Shown here piece by piece: positions 53,638-62,109 of a stretch of 64,000 nt of DNA. The notes below the pieces were generated by a model. That model searched no databases. It saw only the letters and a program-made list of their open reading frames with translations, and had not been told where the DNA came from. The first letter of the stretch is position 1. The number at the start of each line of letters is the position of its first letter. The DNA comes from Flavobacterium psychrophilum. GTDB taxonomy: Bacteria > Bacteroidota > Bacteroidia > Flavobacteriales > Flavobacteriaceae. The position numbers and the translations under genes were made by a program. The DNA is taken from NCBI GenBank assembly GCA_945872245.1, contig CAMBZB010000011.1, positions 1-64,000 on the forward strand. The letters are read 5' to 3'.

Positions 53638-56255
53638 TTTCGAAAGTGATTAAAGACCAAAAATAACCCAATTAAAATCAATAATCCAAGAATATAAAAA
53701 TAATAATTTGTTGGTTTTTCAGCAGTTTCAGTTCCGCCATAATACACAAAAGCGCTCCAATAATATGGCGATTTTTTGGCATTTGAAATTGATTTATCTT
53801 TCAAGAAATTTAGTTTTGCATTGGCATTAGCCTCAAAATACGATTCGTCGTTTTTGATGTTTTTATAAAAACGGGCCATAAAAATCGAAGTCGTATAATC
53901 ATTTACTTTCCATAACGAAAACAACAAATTTTGTGCTCCGGCAAACTGGAATCCTCTGGCAACGCTCATCGCACCTTCGGATTTGTAGAGTTTGCCAATT
54001 CCCGTTTCACAGGCGCTCAAAACTACCAAATCGGTATTGATGTTGAGGTTGTATAATTCGGAATACAAGATTTCTCGATCATAAAACTTGATGCTTGCAG
54101 GCGTTTGGGTATCACCTGAAGAGGCGTGTGTGCTCAAATGCAAAACCGAATATTTGGCCGCATTTTTTTTGAAACTGTCAAAATTGGCTTTTGAATTTTC
54201 GAAATATAAGCCATCGAAATTGTTTTTAATGGATTGCATTTCGGCTTTGGAAAAAGCCAATTCATAATTGGTTTTTTCGAAAACGGGGAAAATGCCTAGA
54301 ACTGTTTGCTTGTTGCTTGAAATGGGTTTTGCATTTAAATAAAAGCCAGCCGAATTATTATAGGCAATCCTGAAATCATTCAGCAAATAATGCATTTTGG
54401 CAAAATTGGTCGTGGTGGATTCTTTTGTAATCAAAGCTTCGAAAGGCAGAAAGTTTAATAACCCATCAGGAATGATGATGAGGTTTTTGTAAGCGGTGTT
54501 TTCTGGGAGTTTTAAGTATTTATAAAGAGTAGTGCCAAATTCATTATATCCTTTTATATCATTTGTAATTGCATTTGCATTGGAAAAATAAAGCAAAAAT
54601 TGATAAATCTTAGTGGTCGAATATGCCGAACCGTCATAAGTCTGCATTTTGATTTGTTGGTTGCTTAATGTAAATGAATACATTTTCTCAAAGCCCGAAA
54701 AATATTCTACCATAATGGCTTTGTCTTTTTCCAGCTTTAAAAGCAAAGATTTCACATCAATATTTCCGGTCGAATTGACTTGATTTTTCTCCCTGATTTT
54801 CTTTAGCGAAAGCATCAATTCGTTTTGTTTTTTTATGGATTCATTTATTTTTGAAACATTTGCTAAATCACCTTTTTGCTGTTCTTTTACGATTTCATTA
54901 TTACAGTTTTGAAGTTGTTCCAAATATAATTTTTCTTCTCTCGAAGCTCTTTTTTTGTTGGAAAGATAACTTTTCAAGACACCAGATTTTGTTCGTTCCG
55001 AAAGTTGGAAAGCACTTTCTAGATAACTGGTTTTTCCCTCTTTTTTGAAAAGAAAATCATAGATGGAAATGCATTTTTCGGTTCGATTTCTAATTCGGAT
55101 TTGGTTGATGATTTTAGAGTTTTCATAAACCAATAAATTGGCAAATAAATCCTCGATTTGAAACGAAAGCGCGTAAGTTTCCAATGCTTTTTTGAACTGG
55201 TTTTGTTCCACAAAAATTTCGGCTTGCAGGTCCATTGCATCCAATAAAATGGTTTCGGCATAAAGTGAATTTGGATTGGGCAGAATGCTATTTTTATTGG
55301 AATAGTTTGGAATTAACGTCTTGCAAACAGATGATACTATTGCGCTTGCTTCAGCATATTTTTGTTGTTGAAACAACAAATTAGCTTCTTCATAATTGAA
55401 TTTAGCTAGTTTTCGAGGCGAAAGATTTGGAGTTGCAAGGAAATATTTTTTGGCTTTTTCAAAATAAGAATTAGCCAATTCAGTGTTTTGCCATTGAATG
55501 TTTAATGCGGATAAATTACGGTAACAATTGGCCATTGTTTCGTTTTGGGTTTTATCTGATTGCAATAACTGAATGGCTGCAAAATAGGAACTTTCCAATT
55601 TTTTAAAAATATCGGGAATCGGTTTGGAAAAGGCTGGATTTTTATAACTTAACACATAATTATTCCCCAAGTTGTTGAATAAATTTCCCTTTTGAACGGC
55701 AGTTAATTTCTCGGTTTTAATAGTTTGTTCGAGCAAATCTATCGCTTCATTAATTCTTCCCGTGTTTTGGTACACATTCGATAAATTGAGAATTGCCGCT
55801 ATTTTTTGGGATTGGTTTTTCTCAGCACCGGCAATGAAATAATACTGTTTGATGGTATTTTCGGCATTGTCGTAATCGCCAATAATCGTGTAAAGATTGC
55901 CTAATGGTTTCAGGCAATATTCTGAAATGTCATAATCAGAAAGCTTGTATTTCTGATAGACTTGCCACGCTTTTTCATAACTCGAAATGGCTTGATTCGT
56001 TTTGCCGAATTGATTCTCGTAGTAGGCTTTATTGCAGTTTAAGACCGTGATGGCCAACAGTTCTTTCTTGGATTTAGGTTTTTGATTTTTCCAGAAATCT
56101 TTGTCGGCTTTATATAAATTTTGTAATCCTTCAACGGTTGGATTTGAGGAATACGCGTCAACGGCATTGTAAATTTTAACTTCTGGTGTAAGCGAATTTT
56201 GTCCAAAAACTGTTAGAGTTGTGAATAACAAAAGATAAAAAATATTTTTAACCAT
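53634..56255 (-). CDS. TPR-CHAT (caspase-like) protease, C-terminally membrane-anchored
   Basis: 873 residues. A signal peptide (about 1-18, ending FGQ) is followed by helical repeats of TPR type (about 60-410), a coiled-coil region (about 435-495), and a C-terminal CHAT domain (about 500-830). The caspase-type dyad is intact: His710 in LHLSTHA and Cys749 in VVLSACETG. A single hydrophobic helix near the end (FYILGLLILIGLFLVF, about 850-867) is followed by a basic tail, so the protease should be in the periplasm and anchored in the inner membrane. It has its own promoter. The retropepsin-like gene overlaps its end. Function of such envelope CHAT proteases is largely unknown. Confidence 0.85.
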   Translation of the reverse strand: MVKNIFYLLLFTTLTVFGQNSLTPEVKIYNAVDAYSSNPTVEGLQNLYKADKDFWKNQKPKSKKELLAITVLNCNKAYYENQFGKTNQAISSYEKAWQVYQKYKLSDYDISEYCLKPLGNLYTIIGDYDNAENTIKQYYFIAGAEKNQSQKIAAILNLSNVYQNTGRINEAIDLLEQTIKTEKLTAVQKGNLFNNLGNNYVLSYKNPAFSKPIPDIFKKLESSYFAAIQLLQSDKTQNETMANCYRNLSALNIQWQNTELANSYFEKAKKYFLATPNLSPRKLAKFNYEEANLLFQQQKYAEASAIVSSVCKTLIPNYSNKNSILPNPNSLYAETILLDAMDLQAEIFVEQNQFKKALETYALSFQIEDLFANLLVYENSKIINQIRIRNRTEKCISIYDFLFKKEGKTSYLESAFQLSERTKSGVLKSYLSNKKRASREEKLYLEQLQNCNNEIVKEQQKGDLANVSKINESIKKQNELMLSLKKIREKNQVNSTGNIDVKSLLLKLEKDKAIMVEYFSGFEKMYSFTLSNQQIKMQTYDGSAYSTTKIYQFLLYFSNANAITNDIKGYNEFGTTLYKYLKLPENTAYKNLIIIPDGLLNFLPFEALITKESTTTNFAKMHYLLNDFRIAYNNSAGFYLNAKPISSNKQTVLGIFPVFEKTNYELAFSKAEMQSIKNNFDGLYFENSKANFDSFKKNAAKYSVLHLSTHASSGDTQTPASIKFYDREILYSELYNLNINTDLVVLSACETGIGKLYKSEGAMSVARGFQFAGAQNLLFSLWKVNDYTTSIFMARFYKNIKNDESYFEANANAKLNFLKDKSISNAKKSPYYWSAFVYYGGTETAEKPTNYYFYILGLLILIGLFLVFNHFRK

Positions 56256-56290
56256 ATAAGGAATTTAAGGTCATTTAAGTTTGACTATTT

Positions 56291-56332
56291 CAAATTTATC
56301 ACGGATAAATCAGTGACAATCTGATTTGTCCG
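56291..56332 (-). promoter_or_regulatory. CHAT-gene promoter overlapped by a 12-bp inverted repeat
   Basis: On the - strand TTG (56319-56317) and TAAATTTG (56298-56291) are 18 bp apart. An inverted repeat with arms 56302-56313 and 56321-56332 (one G-T mismatch, 7-nt loop) covers the -33 box. It lies 20 bp after the PKD gene, so it may also help end that transcript, though it lacks a T-tract. Confidence 0.6.
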
Positions 56333-56352
56333 TTTTATCTGTGCGCCCATTA

Positions 56353-58305
56353 CTAAAACTTCCAAATGCCATACAACTGAAAATAATTGAAATTATCTTC
56401 GAAATTCAATACATATCTTGCGCCAAAACTTGGGCCAATTCTGGCTGCGCCAATGGTCAAATCAAACAACAATCCTGTTTTGAAACTGGCAAAAGATTGT
56501 TTTTCAGTCTTGGATTCATTATTTGTCGAGATTAAAAATTTATCGGTTATTCCTTCAAAAGTTTCTATTTTCAGGCTTTGTTCTTGTTTTTCTGAAACAT
56601 TAAATTTGGCCTGTAATCCTGCGCCAATTCCGATAAAATTATTAATATTATAGCGCATCAGCACTGGAATTTCCCAATTGACATTGCTGTTTTCTGATAA
56701 AGTTGTGGTGCGTTGCAATTGACGAACTTCTTTTACATTTTGTATGAGTGTCTCTTTCATTGTCGTTGTTCCATCATAAGAATGCCAGCTATTGACAAAC
56801 TCCGCTTGCCAATACCAACGATAGGATTTAAAAGGAGAAATCGTTGCTCCCACAAAATAGCTTTTTGAATTTTCTAAATCCGGATACAAATTATAACCGG
56901 TTTTTGCGCCAATGGAAATCCCTGGACTGAATCGGGTAGTGGCATAATTAGTAATTATGGGTTCGTTTTTGTCGAAAATAATGGCAGTTCTACTTTTGGT
57001 ATTTACTTTATGGAAGTCTTTGTTGAATTTCATTGAATATTTCACAAACCCTTTTGTGCTGTCTTTTTCCTTTACGTTTTTTTGTGTGCTTCCCGGCAAA
57101 TAAATGTTTTTGAAAGTAAAAAATATTTGGTTTTGCTTGATAATGGTGTCCAAGCAACTTGTGGTTGGTTCTTCGCCTTTTGGACAAATCGGGCATTTGG
57201 GATACATGTCTTCAATTTGGAACGTCTTTTTGTCGAACATATCCGGAACATCTGTTTCTAACCGAATCATTCTGGCTGGCCCTTCGCCATTGTTTTGAAA
57301 ACGAGTTTTAAAGTTGACTCTTTTGAATCGTACCAATCTATAATTCATAAAACTTCCGTTGGAACCCATTTTGTTTGGGTCGTGAGAAGTCACGATCTCC
57401 ATTTCGAGGTTTTTTACTTTGTGGTTTTTGAAACTTCTATTTGGGACAAAAACACTTCGCATTGTCACGGTTGCACTCGTGTCTTTAATCATTTCGGGAG
57501 TGGTTTTGAGTGTGACAAATACGTTCCGGGTTTCGCCAGGATTAGCGCCATCAAACTCTAAAATGATTCTGTTTTTATAGGTTTTGTTGGCTTCTAATAA
57601 AGTGGCATCTAAGTCTTCTTCTATAGTGGTAGTTTTGTATTTTTTGGCTGTTGCCAAAGCATTTGCGGAAGCCAAATACGAGTCGGAGTTATCCAAATCA
57701 TTTGTAGACACAACTAGATTTTCTTTGACTTCTCTTTCGCCAGCATAAGTTCTGAAATCGACCAATTCGAAGTTGTTGTTTTTGAATTGTTTTTCATTGT
57801 AGAAAAGATATAATTTTCCGTCTGCTACGTAATTTCCCATATTTTGATAACTCACAATCACTTCCATTTGTTGGTCAGGAATGGGATCACAATTTTTCTG
57901 AATTGCTAATCCGTTTAGGTCTTCTATGGAAGCAATGTCTTGATAAACTTCATCCGAAATTTCATTTACAGCAACTACTTTTGGTCTCGTTGCCGGTGGT
58001 TTTCCGTTGTCGTAATTATTGGTTACGGCAAGTCGGGCGGTATAATTTCCTTTGTTTTTATAAACGTGTTTAGGTTCGACTTCTTTGCTGTAATGGCCAT
58101 CGCCCATTTCCCACAAATAGGAATAAGATGGTTTTGGCGCGCCGGCAATGGGAATTAATGGAGGAGTTTCAGGTTTGAAAGTTACCGCATTTCTGTTTTG
58201 ATTATAAGTGATTTTGGCTTTTCGAGTTACGGTATCTTTTACTTTGGTTTGTGAAAAAGAGAAGATAGATAATAGAATACAGAAAAGAGATAATAGTTTT
58301 TTCAT
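56353..58305 (-). CDS. PKD-domain protein with outer-membrane beta-barrel-like C-terminus
   Basis: 650 residues from the chosen start at 58305 (MKKLLSLFCILLSIFSFSQ, a clean signal peptide). An upstream in-frame ATG at 58389 would translate an interspersed repeat and is rejected. The PKD domain (about 30-115) has SYLWEMGDGHYSKEVEPKHV and KGNYTARLAV. A long beta-rich middle with DUF11-like features (MIRLETDVPDM) follows. From about 490 the sequence becomes barrel-like (SIGAKTGYNLYP, YFVGATISPFKSYRW, FASFKTGLLFDLTIGAAR), ending in YGIWKF with a terminal phenylalanine, typical of outer-membrane beta-barrels. It lies downstream of the lipoprotein gene and upstream of the CHAT gene. Function unknown. 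Confidence 0.65.
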   Translation of the reverse strand: MKKLLSLFCILLSIFSFSQTKVKDTVTRKAKITYNQNRNAVTFKPETPPLIPIAGAPKPSYSYLWEMGDGHYSKEVEPKHVYKNKGNYTARLAVTNNYDNGKPPATRPKVVAVNEISDEVYQDIASIEDLNGLAIQKNCDPIPDQQMEVIVSYQNMGNYVADGKLYLFYNEKQFKNNNFELVDFRTYAGEREVKENLVVSTNDLDNSDSYLASANALATAKKYKTTTIEEDLDATLLEANKTYKNRIILEFDGANPGETRNVFVTLKTTPEMIKDTSATVTMRSVFVPNRSFKNHKVKNLEMEIVTSHDPNKMGSNGSFMNYRLVRFKRVNFKTRFQNNGEGPARMIRLETDVPDMFDKKTFQIEDMYPKCPICPKGEEPTTSCLDTIIKQNQIFFTFKNIYLPGSTQKNVKEKDSTKGFVKYSMKFNKDFHKVNTKSRTAIIFDKNEPIITNYATTRFSPGISIGAKTGYNLYPDLENSKSYFVGATISPFKSYRWYWQAEFVNSWHSYDGTTTMKETLIQNVKEVRQLQRTTTLSENSNVNWEIPVLMRYNINNFIGIGAGLQAKFNVSEKQEQSLKIETFEGITDKFLISTNNESKTEKQSFASFKTGLLFDLTIGAARIGPSFGARYVLNFEDNFNYFQLYGIWKF

Positions 58306-58320
58306 AATCGATACTTTTTT

Positions 58321-58387
58321 AGCCCTGATAGCAGTGAAAATACCACGCTTTTTAGCGTGGATTGCAACGAATAGCAGGATTAGCTCC
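58321..58387. repeat. Interspersed repeat with internal hairpin
   Basis: A 67-bp element beginning AGCCCTGATAGCAG and ending ATAGCAGGATTAGCTCC, with a central 7-bp hairpin (CCACGCT/AGCGTGG, 58343-58360). From memory this is a repeat widespread in Bacteroidetes spacers. It creates a false N-terminal extension for the PKD gene. Confidence 0.8.
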
Positions 58388-58457
58388 ATAATAATTTTTA
58401 AAAATAGAAAAAAGTGGTGAGCAAATCACCACTTAGTTAAAAAAAATCTATTTTGTT

Positions 58458-59540
58458 TTATTGTATTGCATTGATTGCGGCTATCATTTGGGCTTCAGTT
58501 ACTACATTAGTTTCGCCCAAAGTGAATGTGTAAACATCGCCTGGCGCAACCGTTACCGCTTTGATGGCGTATCTCCAGTTGCCATTATCTTCGGTGGCAA
58601 AAATCACGTGACAAGCTAAACCAACTGGGATTTGACCGTAATGCTCGCTGAACTGTAATGTTATAGGATTGTAAGTGTCTAGTTTGGCAAGTGCATTTTG
58701 ACCTTCGCCATCGTAAGATAAATATATGGCGCAATTAGTATTGTCATATCCAAGTGGAACGGCAGCCAGAATTGTAGTTCTTGGTCTTGGATCGCTGTAA
58801 AATTTGTCGACATTAGTCCATCCAAAATTACCAAAACTCACATTGTAACTCGTTTGACCAAACCCAACATTCCCGTCTTTTTGTCCTCCAGCTCCATCTG
58901 CGTTACGAGGATTTACCCAAGCAAGGTTTTCAGGATCTTTTGTATCTCCTGCCCAAAAAAGCATTTCCTTATCGATGGTTCCTGTTAAATTTGCTGGAAC
59001 CTGAAGTTGAATTACTCCAGTTGATACTAAATCTACTCCACCTTGAGCGGCTTTGATGAAAAATTCTCCGCCAGATTTCAGCATGCTTTTTTTACCGTCA
59101 GGCATCACTCCCATAGTAGGTTTGTTTGTGATTAGCATATTTCCTTTGTCGAAAAGTTCAATAAATTTAATGTCGATTGCACCGGTTACGGGATTTCCGT
59201 TTTTAGTAAGTGCATTTCCGTTTAAGGTTATTACTACTCCTTTTGCAGAAGTTAGTGTGATAACTCCAGCTCCGGCAGTTGCGGTAAAATTTTGGGTATT
59301 CTTTTTGATTCCGGATTGAGTAATTCCTTTGAAAGCTGCTGCTGTTGGAGGAATTGCAGTTGTGTTTTCATTGTCAGTACAACTTGTAAAAATGATTGTA
59401 GCTAAAGCTAAAATTACGATTTTTTTAATGTTTGATTTACTTACAAGTTTTAAAATGTTTTTTTGGGGTGCGTGAAACGTTGTTTTCATAATGTTTAAAG
59501 TGTTTAAATTGTTTGTTTTTGATTTTTTTGTTGTGTTCAT
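58458..59540 (-). CDS. Lipoprotein of unknown function next to the PKD gene
   Basis: 360 residues. The hydrophobic segment ends in a lipobox (IIFTSC), about residue 54 counted from the first ATG. The n-region is unusually long, so the true start may be residue 18 (59489) or a little later. The rest is beta-rich: LTSAKGVVITLNGNALTKNGNPVTGAIDIKF resembles a carboxypeptidase-regulatory/Ig-like beta-sandwich, followed by KSGGEFFIKAAQGG. No catalytic motif is seen. It is 152 bp upstream of the PKD gene start, probably in the same transcription unit, and faces the ECF sigma gene divergently. Confidence 0.6.
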   Translation of the reverse strand: MNTTKKSKTNNLNTLNIMKTTFHAPQKNILKLVSKSNIKKIVILALATIIFTSCTDNENTTAIPPTAAAFKGITQSGIKKNTQNFTATAGAGVITLTSAKGVVITLNGNALTKNGNPVTGAIDIKFIELFDKGNMLITNKPTMGVMPDGKKSMLKSGGEFFIKAAQGGVDLVSTGVIQLQVPANLTGTIDKEMLFWAGDTKDPENLAWVNPRNADGAGGQKDGNVGFGQTSYNVSFGNFGWTNVDKFYSDPRPRTTILAAVPLGYDNTNCAIYLSYDGEGQNALAKLDTYNPITLQFSEHYGQIPVGLACHVIFATEDNGNWRYAIKAVTVAPGDVYTFTLGETNVVTEAQMIAAINAIQ

Positions 59541-59591
59541 GTTTTCTAATTTTTAAATGTTTGTTATTTGTTTTAATATCCGTTTGGATTA

Positions 59592-59672
59592 AAATTTGTT
59601 ACCCTATTTCAAAAAATAATTTTCAAAAGTTGAATTACAACCATATATCAACTCTCTTTTAAATTTGTTACC
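59592..59672 (+). promoter_or_regulatory. Direct repeat AAATTTGTTACC in the divergent spacer; sigma-gene -7 element
   Basis: AAATTTGTTACC occurs at 59592-59603 and at 59661-59672, 69 bp apart in the same orientation. The second copy includes TAAATTTG (59660-59667), a -7 match 38 bp before the sigma gene. The - strand shows no equally good element for the lipoprotein gene. Confidence 0.5.
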
Positions 59673-59705
59673 TCTTTTTTTACTATTTTCGAAAAAAGTT
59701 TTTTT

Positions 59706-60290
59706 ATGGCAATAACAAACACGCATCCGGACCAAATTTATATTGACGCATTGGCTAATAATGATTCGGCAATTATTCAATCTATTTACAAGAAGTTTGT
59801 TCCCAAAGTGGTTTCCTATATAAGAAACAATTCTGGCGACAATGATCAAGCTCAAGATGTAGTTCAGGAAGTTATGATTGTACTTTTCAATCAAGCCAAA
59901 GCCAAAAAACTACAACTGACTTGCCCATTTGATGCTTACTTTTTTTTATTGTGTAAAAGAAAATGGCTAAACGAAATAAAAAAGTCTTCGAATAAAGGGG
60001 TAACAATGGATGATGATTTACCATCTAATAATGAACTCACAGACGAAATGGTTACTGAAACAGAAATGTTCGACGAAAAACAACAACTTTTTGACACGAT
60101 ATTTCAAAAATTAGGCGATAAGTGCCAGGAGTTATTGAAACTAAGTTTCGCTATCAAATCGATGGAAGAAGTTGCCGAAAAACTCAATGTAAGTTATGGT
60201 TATGTTAGAAAGAAAAAATCATTGTGCGTGGGGCAATTAACCCAGTGGATTCAGGAAACTAATCGCTTTAAATCATTAAAAACCACCTAG
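59706..60290 (+). CDS. ECF-type sigma-70 factor
   Basis: 194 residues with two sigma domains and no sigma-3. Region 2 (about 25-95) has FVPKVVSYIRNN, DNDQAQDVVQEVMIVLF and KRKWLNEIKK. Region 4 (about 130-185) has LSFAIKSMEEVAEKLNVSYGYVRKKKS, the helix-turn-helix that binds the -35 region. It would direct RNA polymerase to a small set of promoters. The partner gene begins 2 bp after its stop. It is divergent from the lipoprotein-PKD-CHAT-protease genes, which are the obvious candidate regulon. Whether it recognises the repeated AAATTTGTTACC elements in its own leader is inference. Confidence 0.85.
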   Translation: MAITNTHPDQIYIDALANNDSAIIQSIYKKFVPKVVSYIRNNSGDNDQAQDVVQEVMIVLFNQAKAKKLQLTCPFDAYFFLLCKRKWLNEIKKSSNKGVTMDDDLPSNNELTDEMVTETEMFDEKQQLFDTIFQKLGDKCQELLKLSFAIKSMEEVAEKLNVSYGYVRKKKSLCVGQLTQWIQETNRFKSLKTT

Positions 60291-60292
60291 TC

Positions 60293-61015
60293 ATGAACGA
60301 AGAACGCTACATATTATTTGGTCAATATCTCGAAAACGAATTGTCTGTCGAGGAAAAAAAAAACTTCGAAAAACAATTGTCCGAAGACCAAGAATTCGCT
60401 TCGGCATTTGAAATTTTCAAGGATTTAAATCTTCATTTGGAGAATAAATTTGGGAATGCAACCGAATTAAACACTTTTAAAAAGAATTTAAAATCAATTT
60501 CCAAGGAACATTTCAAAACCAAAAAGTCGAAAGTGGTTGCTTTTAAACCTTGGCAATATGCAATCGCGGCATCCGTGGCGATTTTTGTGGGATTGTTTGT
60601 TTTCCAAAACATAAATCCATCTTTCGAAGATTACAACAATCCAGAAATGGCAACTTTTATTGAAAGAAGCGATGTAAACGAAAATTTGAAATTGGCGCAA
60701 GAGGCATTCAATTCCAAGAAATATAAAACTGCGATTCCCTATTTTGAAGCGATTTTAACAGCAAACAAATCACCGGAAATTCAGTATTTCTATGCGATTT
60801 CACTTTTGGAAGAGAATCAAATTCAAAAGGCAGAAGCCAATTTAGTGGGATTAAAATCAGGAATTTCTGTTTACAAAAACAAAGCCACTTGGTATTTGGC
60901 ACTATCCAAATTGAAACAGAAAGAGTATAAATCCTGCAAAGAAATCTTGTTGACTATTCCAGATGATTATGAAGATTACGACCAAGTACAGCAATTACTG
61001 AATCAATTGGATTAA
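60293..61015 (+). CDS. Single-pass membrane protein with anti-sigma-like N-terminus and TPR-like periplasmic part
   Basis: 240 residues. Cytoplasmic residues 1 to about 82 are acidic and helical (FGQYLENELSVEEKKNFEKQLS), matching the layout of the zinc-less anti-sigma domains in Bacteroidetes. One transmembrane helix (about 87-106, YAIAASVAIFVGLFVFQN) follows. The exported part (about 125-240) looks like two or three TPR repeats (LAQEAFNSKKYKTAIPYFEAIL, YFYAISLLEENQIQKAEANL). It follows the sigma gene by 2 bp, so it is most likely the membrane anti-sigma partner sensing an envelope signal. No protease-cleavage signal can be named. Confidence 0.7.
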   Translation: MNEERYILFGQYLENELSVEEKKNFEKQLSEDQEFASAFEIFKDLNLHLENKFGNATELNTFKKNLKSISKEHFKTKKSKVVAFKPWQYAIAASVAIFVGLFVFQNINPSFEDYNNPEMATFIERSDVNENLKLAQEAFNSKKYKTAIPYFEAILTANKSPEIQYFYAISLLEENQIQKAEANLVGLKSGISVYKNKATWYLALSKLKQKEYKSCKEILLTIPDDYEDYDQVQQLLNQLD

Positions 61016-61095
61016 ATTTATTCAGTATTTTATCATTTCTTCCTCGTCTGTTCGAGTGTTTTATTAAAAAATGCGATAGCTTTTTTTGATAAAAT

Positions 61096-61152
61096 GTATC
61101 GAGAATTTTACTTAATTCGAGGCTTCTCGATACAATCCCGCCCAAAAGCGGG
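61096..61152. repeat. Intergenic repeat with two hairpins
   Basis: GTATCGAGAA (61096-61105) and TTCTCGATAC (61124-61133) form a 10-bp inverted repeat. CCCGC...GCGGG (61137-61152) forms a second. A nearby palindrome GAGCTAGCTC is at 61194-61203. Resembles repeat families of Bacteroidetes spacers. Otherwise 61016-61280 holds only the tatD promoter. Confidence 0.6.
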
Positions 61153-61252
61153 ACCACTCGAAGAGACGACTAAAAAGCTTTAATTTTAAAAATGAGCTAG
61201 CTCTTATCTGACCTTATATGTCTTATATGGTTCATTTTTTTGAGCAAGATTG

Positions 61253-61260
61253 TATATTTG
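61253..61260 (+). promoter_or_regulatory. -7 element (TATATTTG) of tatD
   Basis: An exact TAnnTTTG match 20 bp before the tatD ATG. TTCA near 61231 is the nearest -33 candidate. Confidence 0.5.
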
Positions 61261-61280
61261 CTGCTTAAATAAAGCTTGAA

Positions 61281-62048
61281 ATGACAATTACCGATACGCA
61301 TACCCATTTATATTCCTCCGAATTTGACGAAGACCGCGACGAAATGATTCAACGCGCCATTGATGCCGGTGTTTCGCGTTTTTTTATTCCCGCCATTGAT
61401 GCTGCTTACGCGCAATCCATGTACGATTTGGAAAAGAGGTATCCCGAGAATGTGTTTTTAATGATGGGTTTACATCCCACGCACGTAAAAGATAATTATC
61501 TCGAAGAATTGCAGCATGTGGAGGAACAATTGGCCAAAAGAAAATTCTATGCCGTTGGTGAAATTGGTATCGATTTGTACTGGGATAAAACGCATTTGGA
61601 AGAACAGAAAATTGCTTTTAGAAAGCAAATACAGTTGGCAAAACACTATAAATTGCCTATTGTTATTCATTGCCGTGAAGCTTTCGACGAAATATTTGAA
61701 ATTTTGGAAGAAGAAAAATCCACAGATTTATTCGGAATTTTTCACTGTTTCTCGGGAACTCACGAGCAGGCCTTGAAAGCCGTATCTTATAATATGAAAC
61801 TGGGGATAGGAGGAGTGGTGACTTTCAAAAACGGAAAAATTGACCAGTTTTTGGATCAAATTGATTTGAAACACCTTGTTCTTGAAACAGACTCTCCTTA
61901 TTTGGCTCCAATGCCCTATCGTGGGAAGCGTAATGAAAGTAGCTATTTGACCCATGTTGTCGATAAATTGGGGTTGATTTACAATCTTCCCATGGAAGAA
62001 ATAGCACGGATTACCACCGAAAATTCTCGGACTGTTTTTGGGATTTAA
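61281..62048 (+). CDS. tatD: TatD-family metal-dependent hydrolase
   Basis: 255 residues, a TIM-barrel metallohydrolase, usual length about 260. Metal ligands are visible in order: DTHTHL (His7, His9), GEIGIDLYWD, VIHCREAF, FHCFSGT and ETDSPYLAP. TatD proteins show DNase or exonuclease activity in E. coli. The N-terminal signature TDTHTHLY and the ending TTENSRTVFGI are typical. The acyltransferase gene follows after 61 bp and may be co-transcribed. Confidence 0.92.
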   Translation: MTITDTHTHLYSSEFDEDRDEMIQRAIDAGVSRFFIPAIDAAYAQSMYDLEKRYPENVFLMMGLHPTHVKDNYLEELQHVEEQLAKRKFYAVGEIGIDLYWDKTHLEEQKIAFRKQIQLAKHYKLPIVIHCREAFDEIFEILEEEKSTDLFGIFHCFSGTHEQALKAVSYNMKLGIGGVVTFKNGKIDQFLDQIDLKHLVLETDSPYLAPMPYRGKRNESSYLTHVVDKLGLIYNLPMEEIARITTENSRTVFGI

Positions 62049-62109
62049 CGCAGAATTTGCCTGTTTTTTATAATTTTTTTGTTTATTTGTTATTAAAAAT
62101 ATACGCTAT

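Noticed and set aside
56302..56332. 12-bp inverted repeat as a terminator of the PKD gene
   Set aside because: It has no following T-tract and lies exactly over the -33 box of the CHAT promoter, so an operator or a repeat remnant is more likely.
58306..58389. 28-residue N-terminal extension of the PKD protein
   Set aside because: It is encoded by the interspersed repeat at 58321-58387; the signal peptide begins at 58305.
59604..59894. 96-codon - strand open frame across the sigma gene start
   Set aside because: It overlaps the sigma factor N-terminus in antisense and shows no domain.
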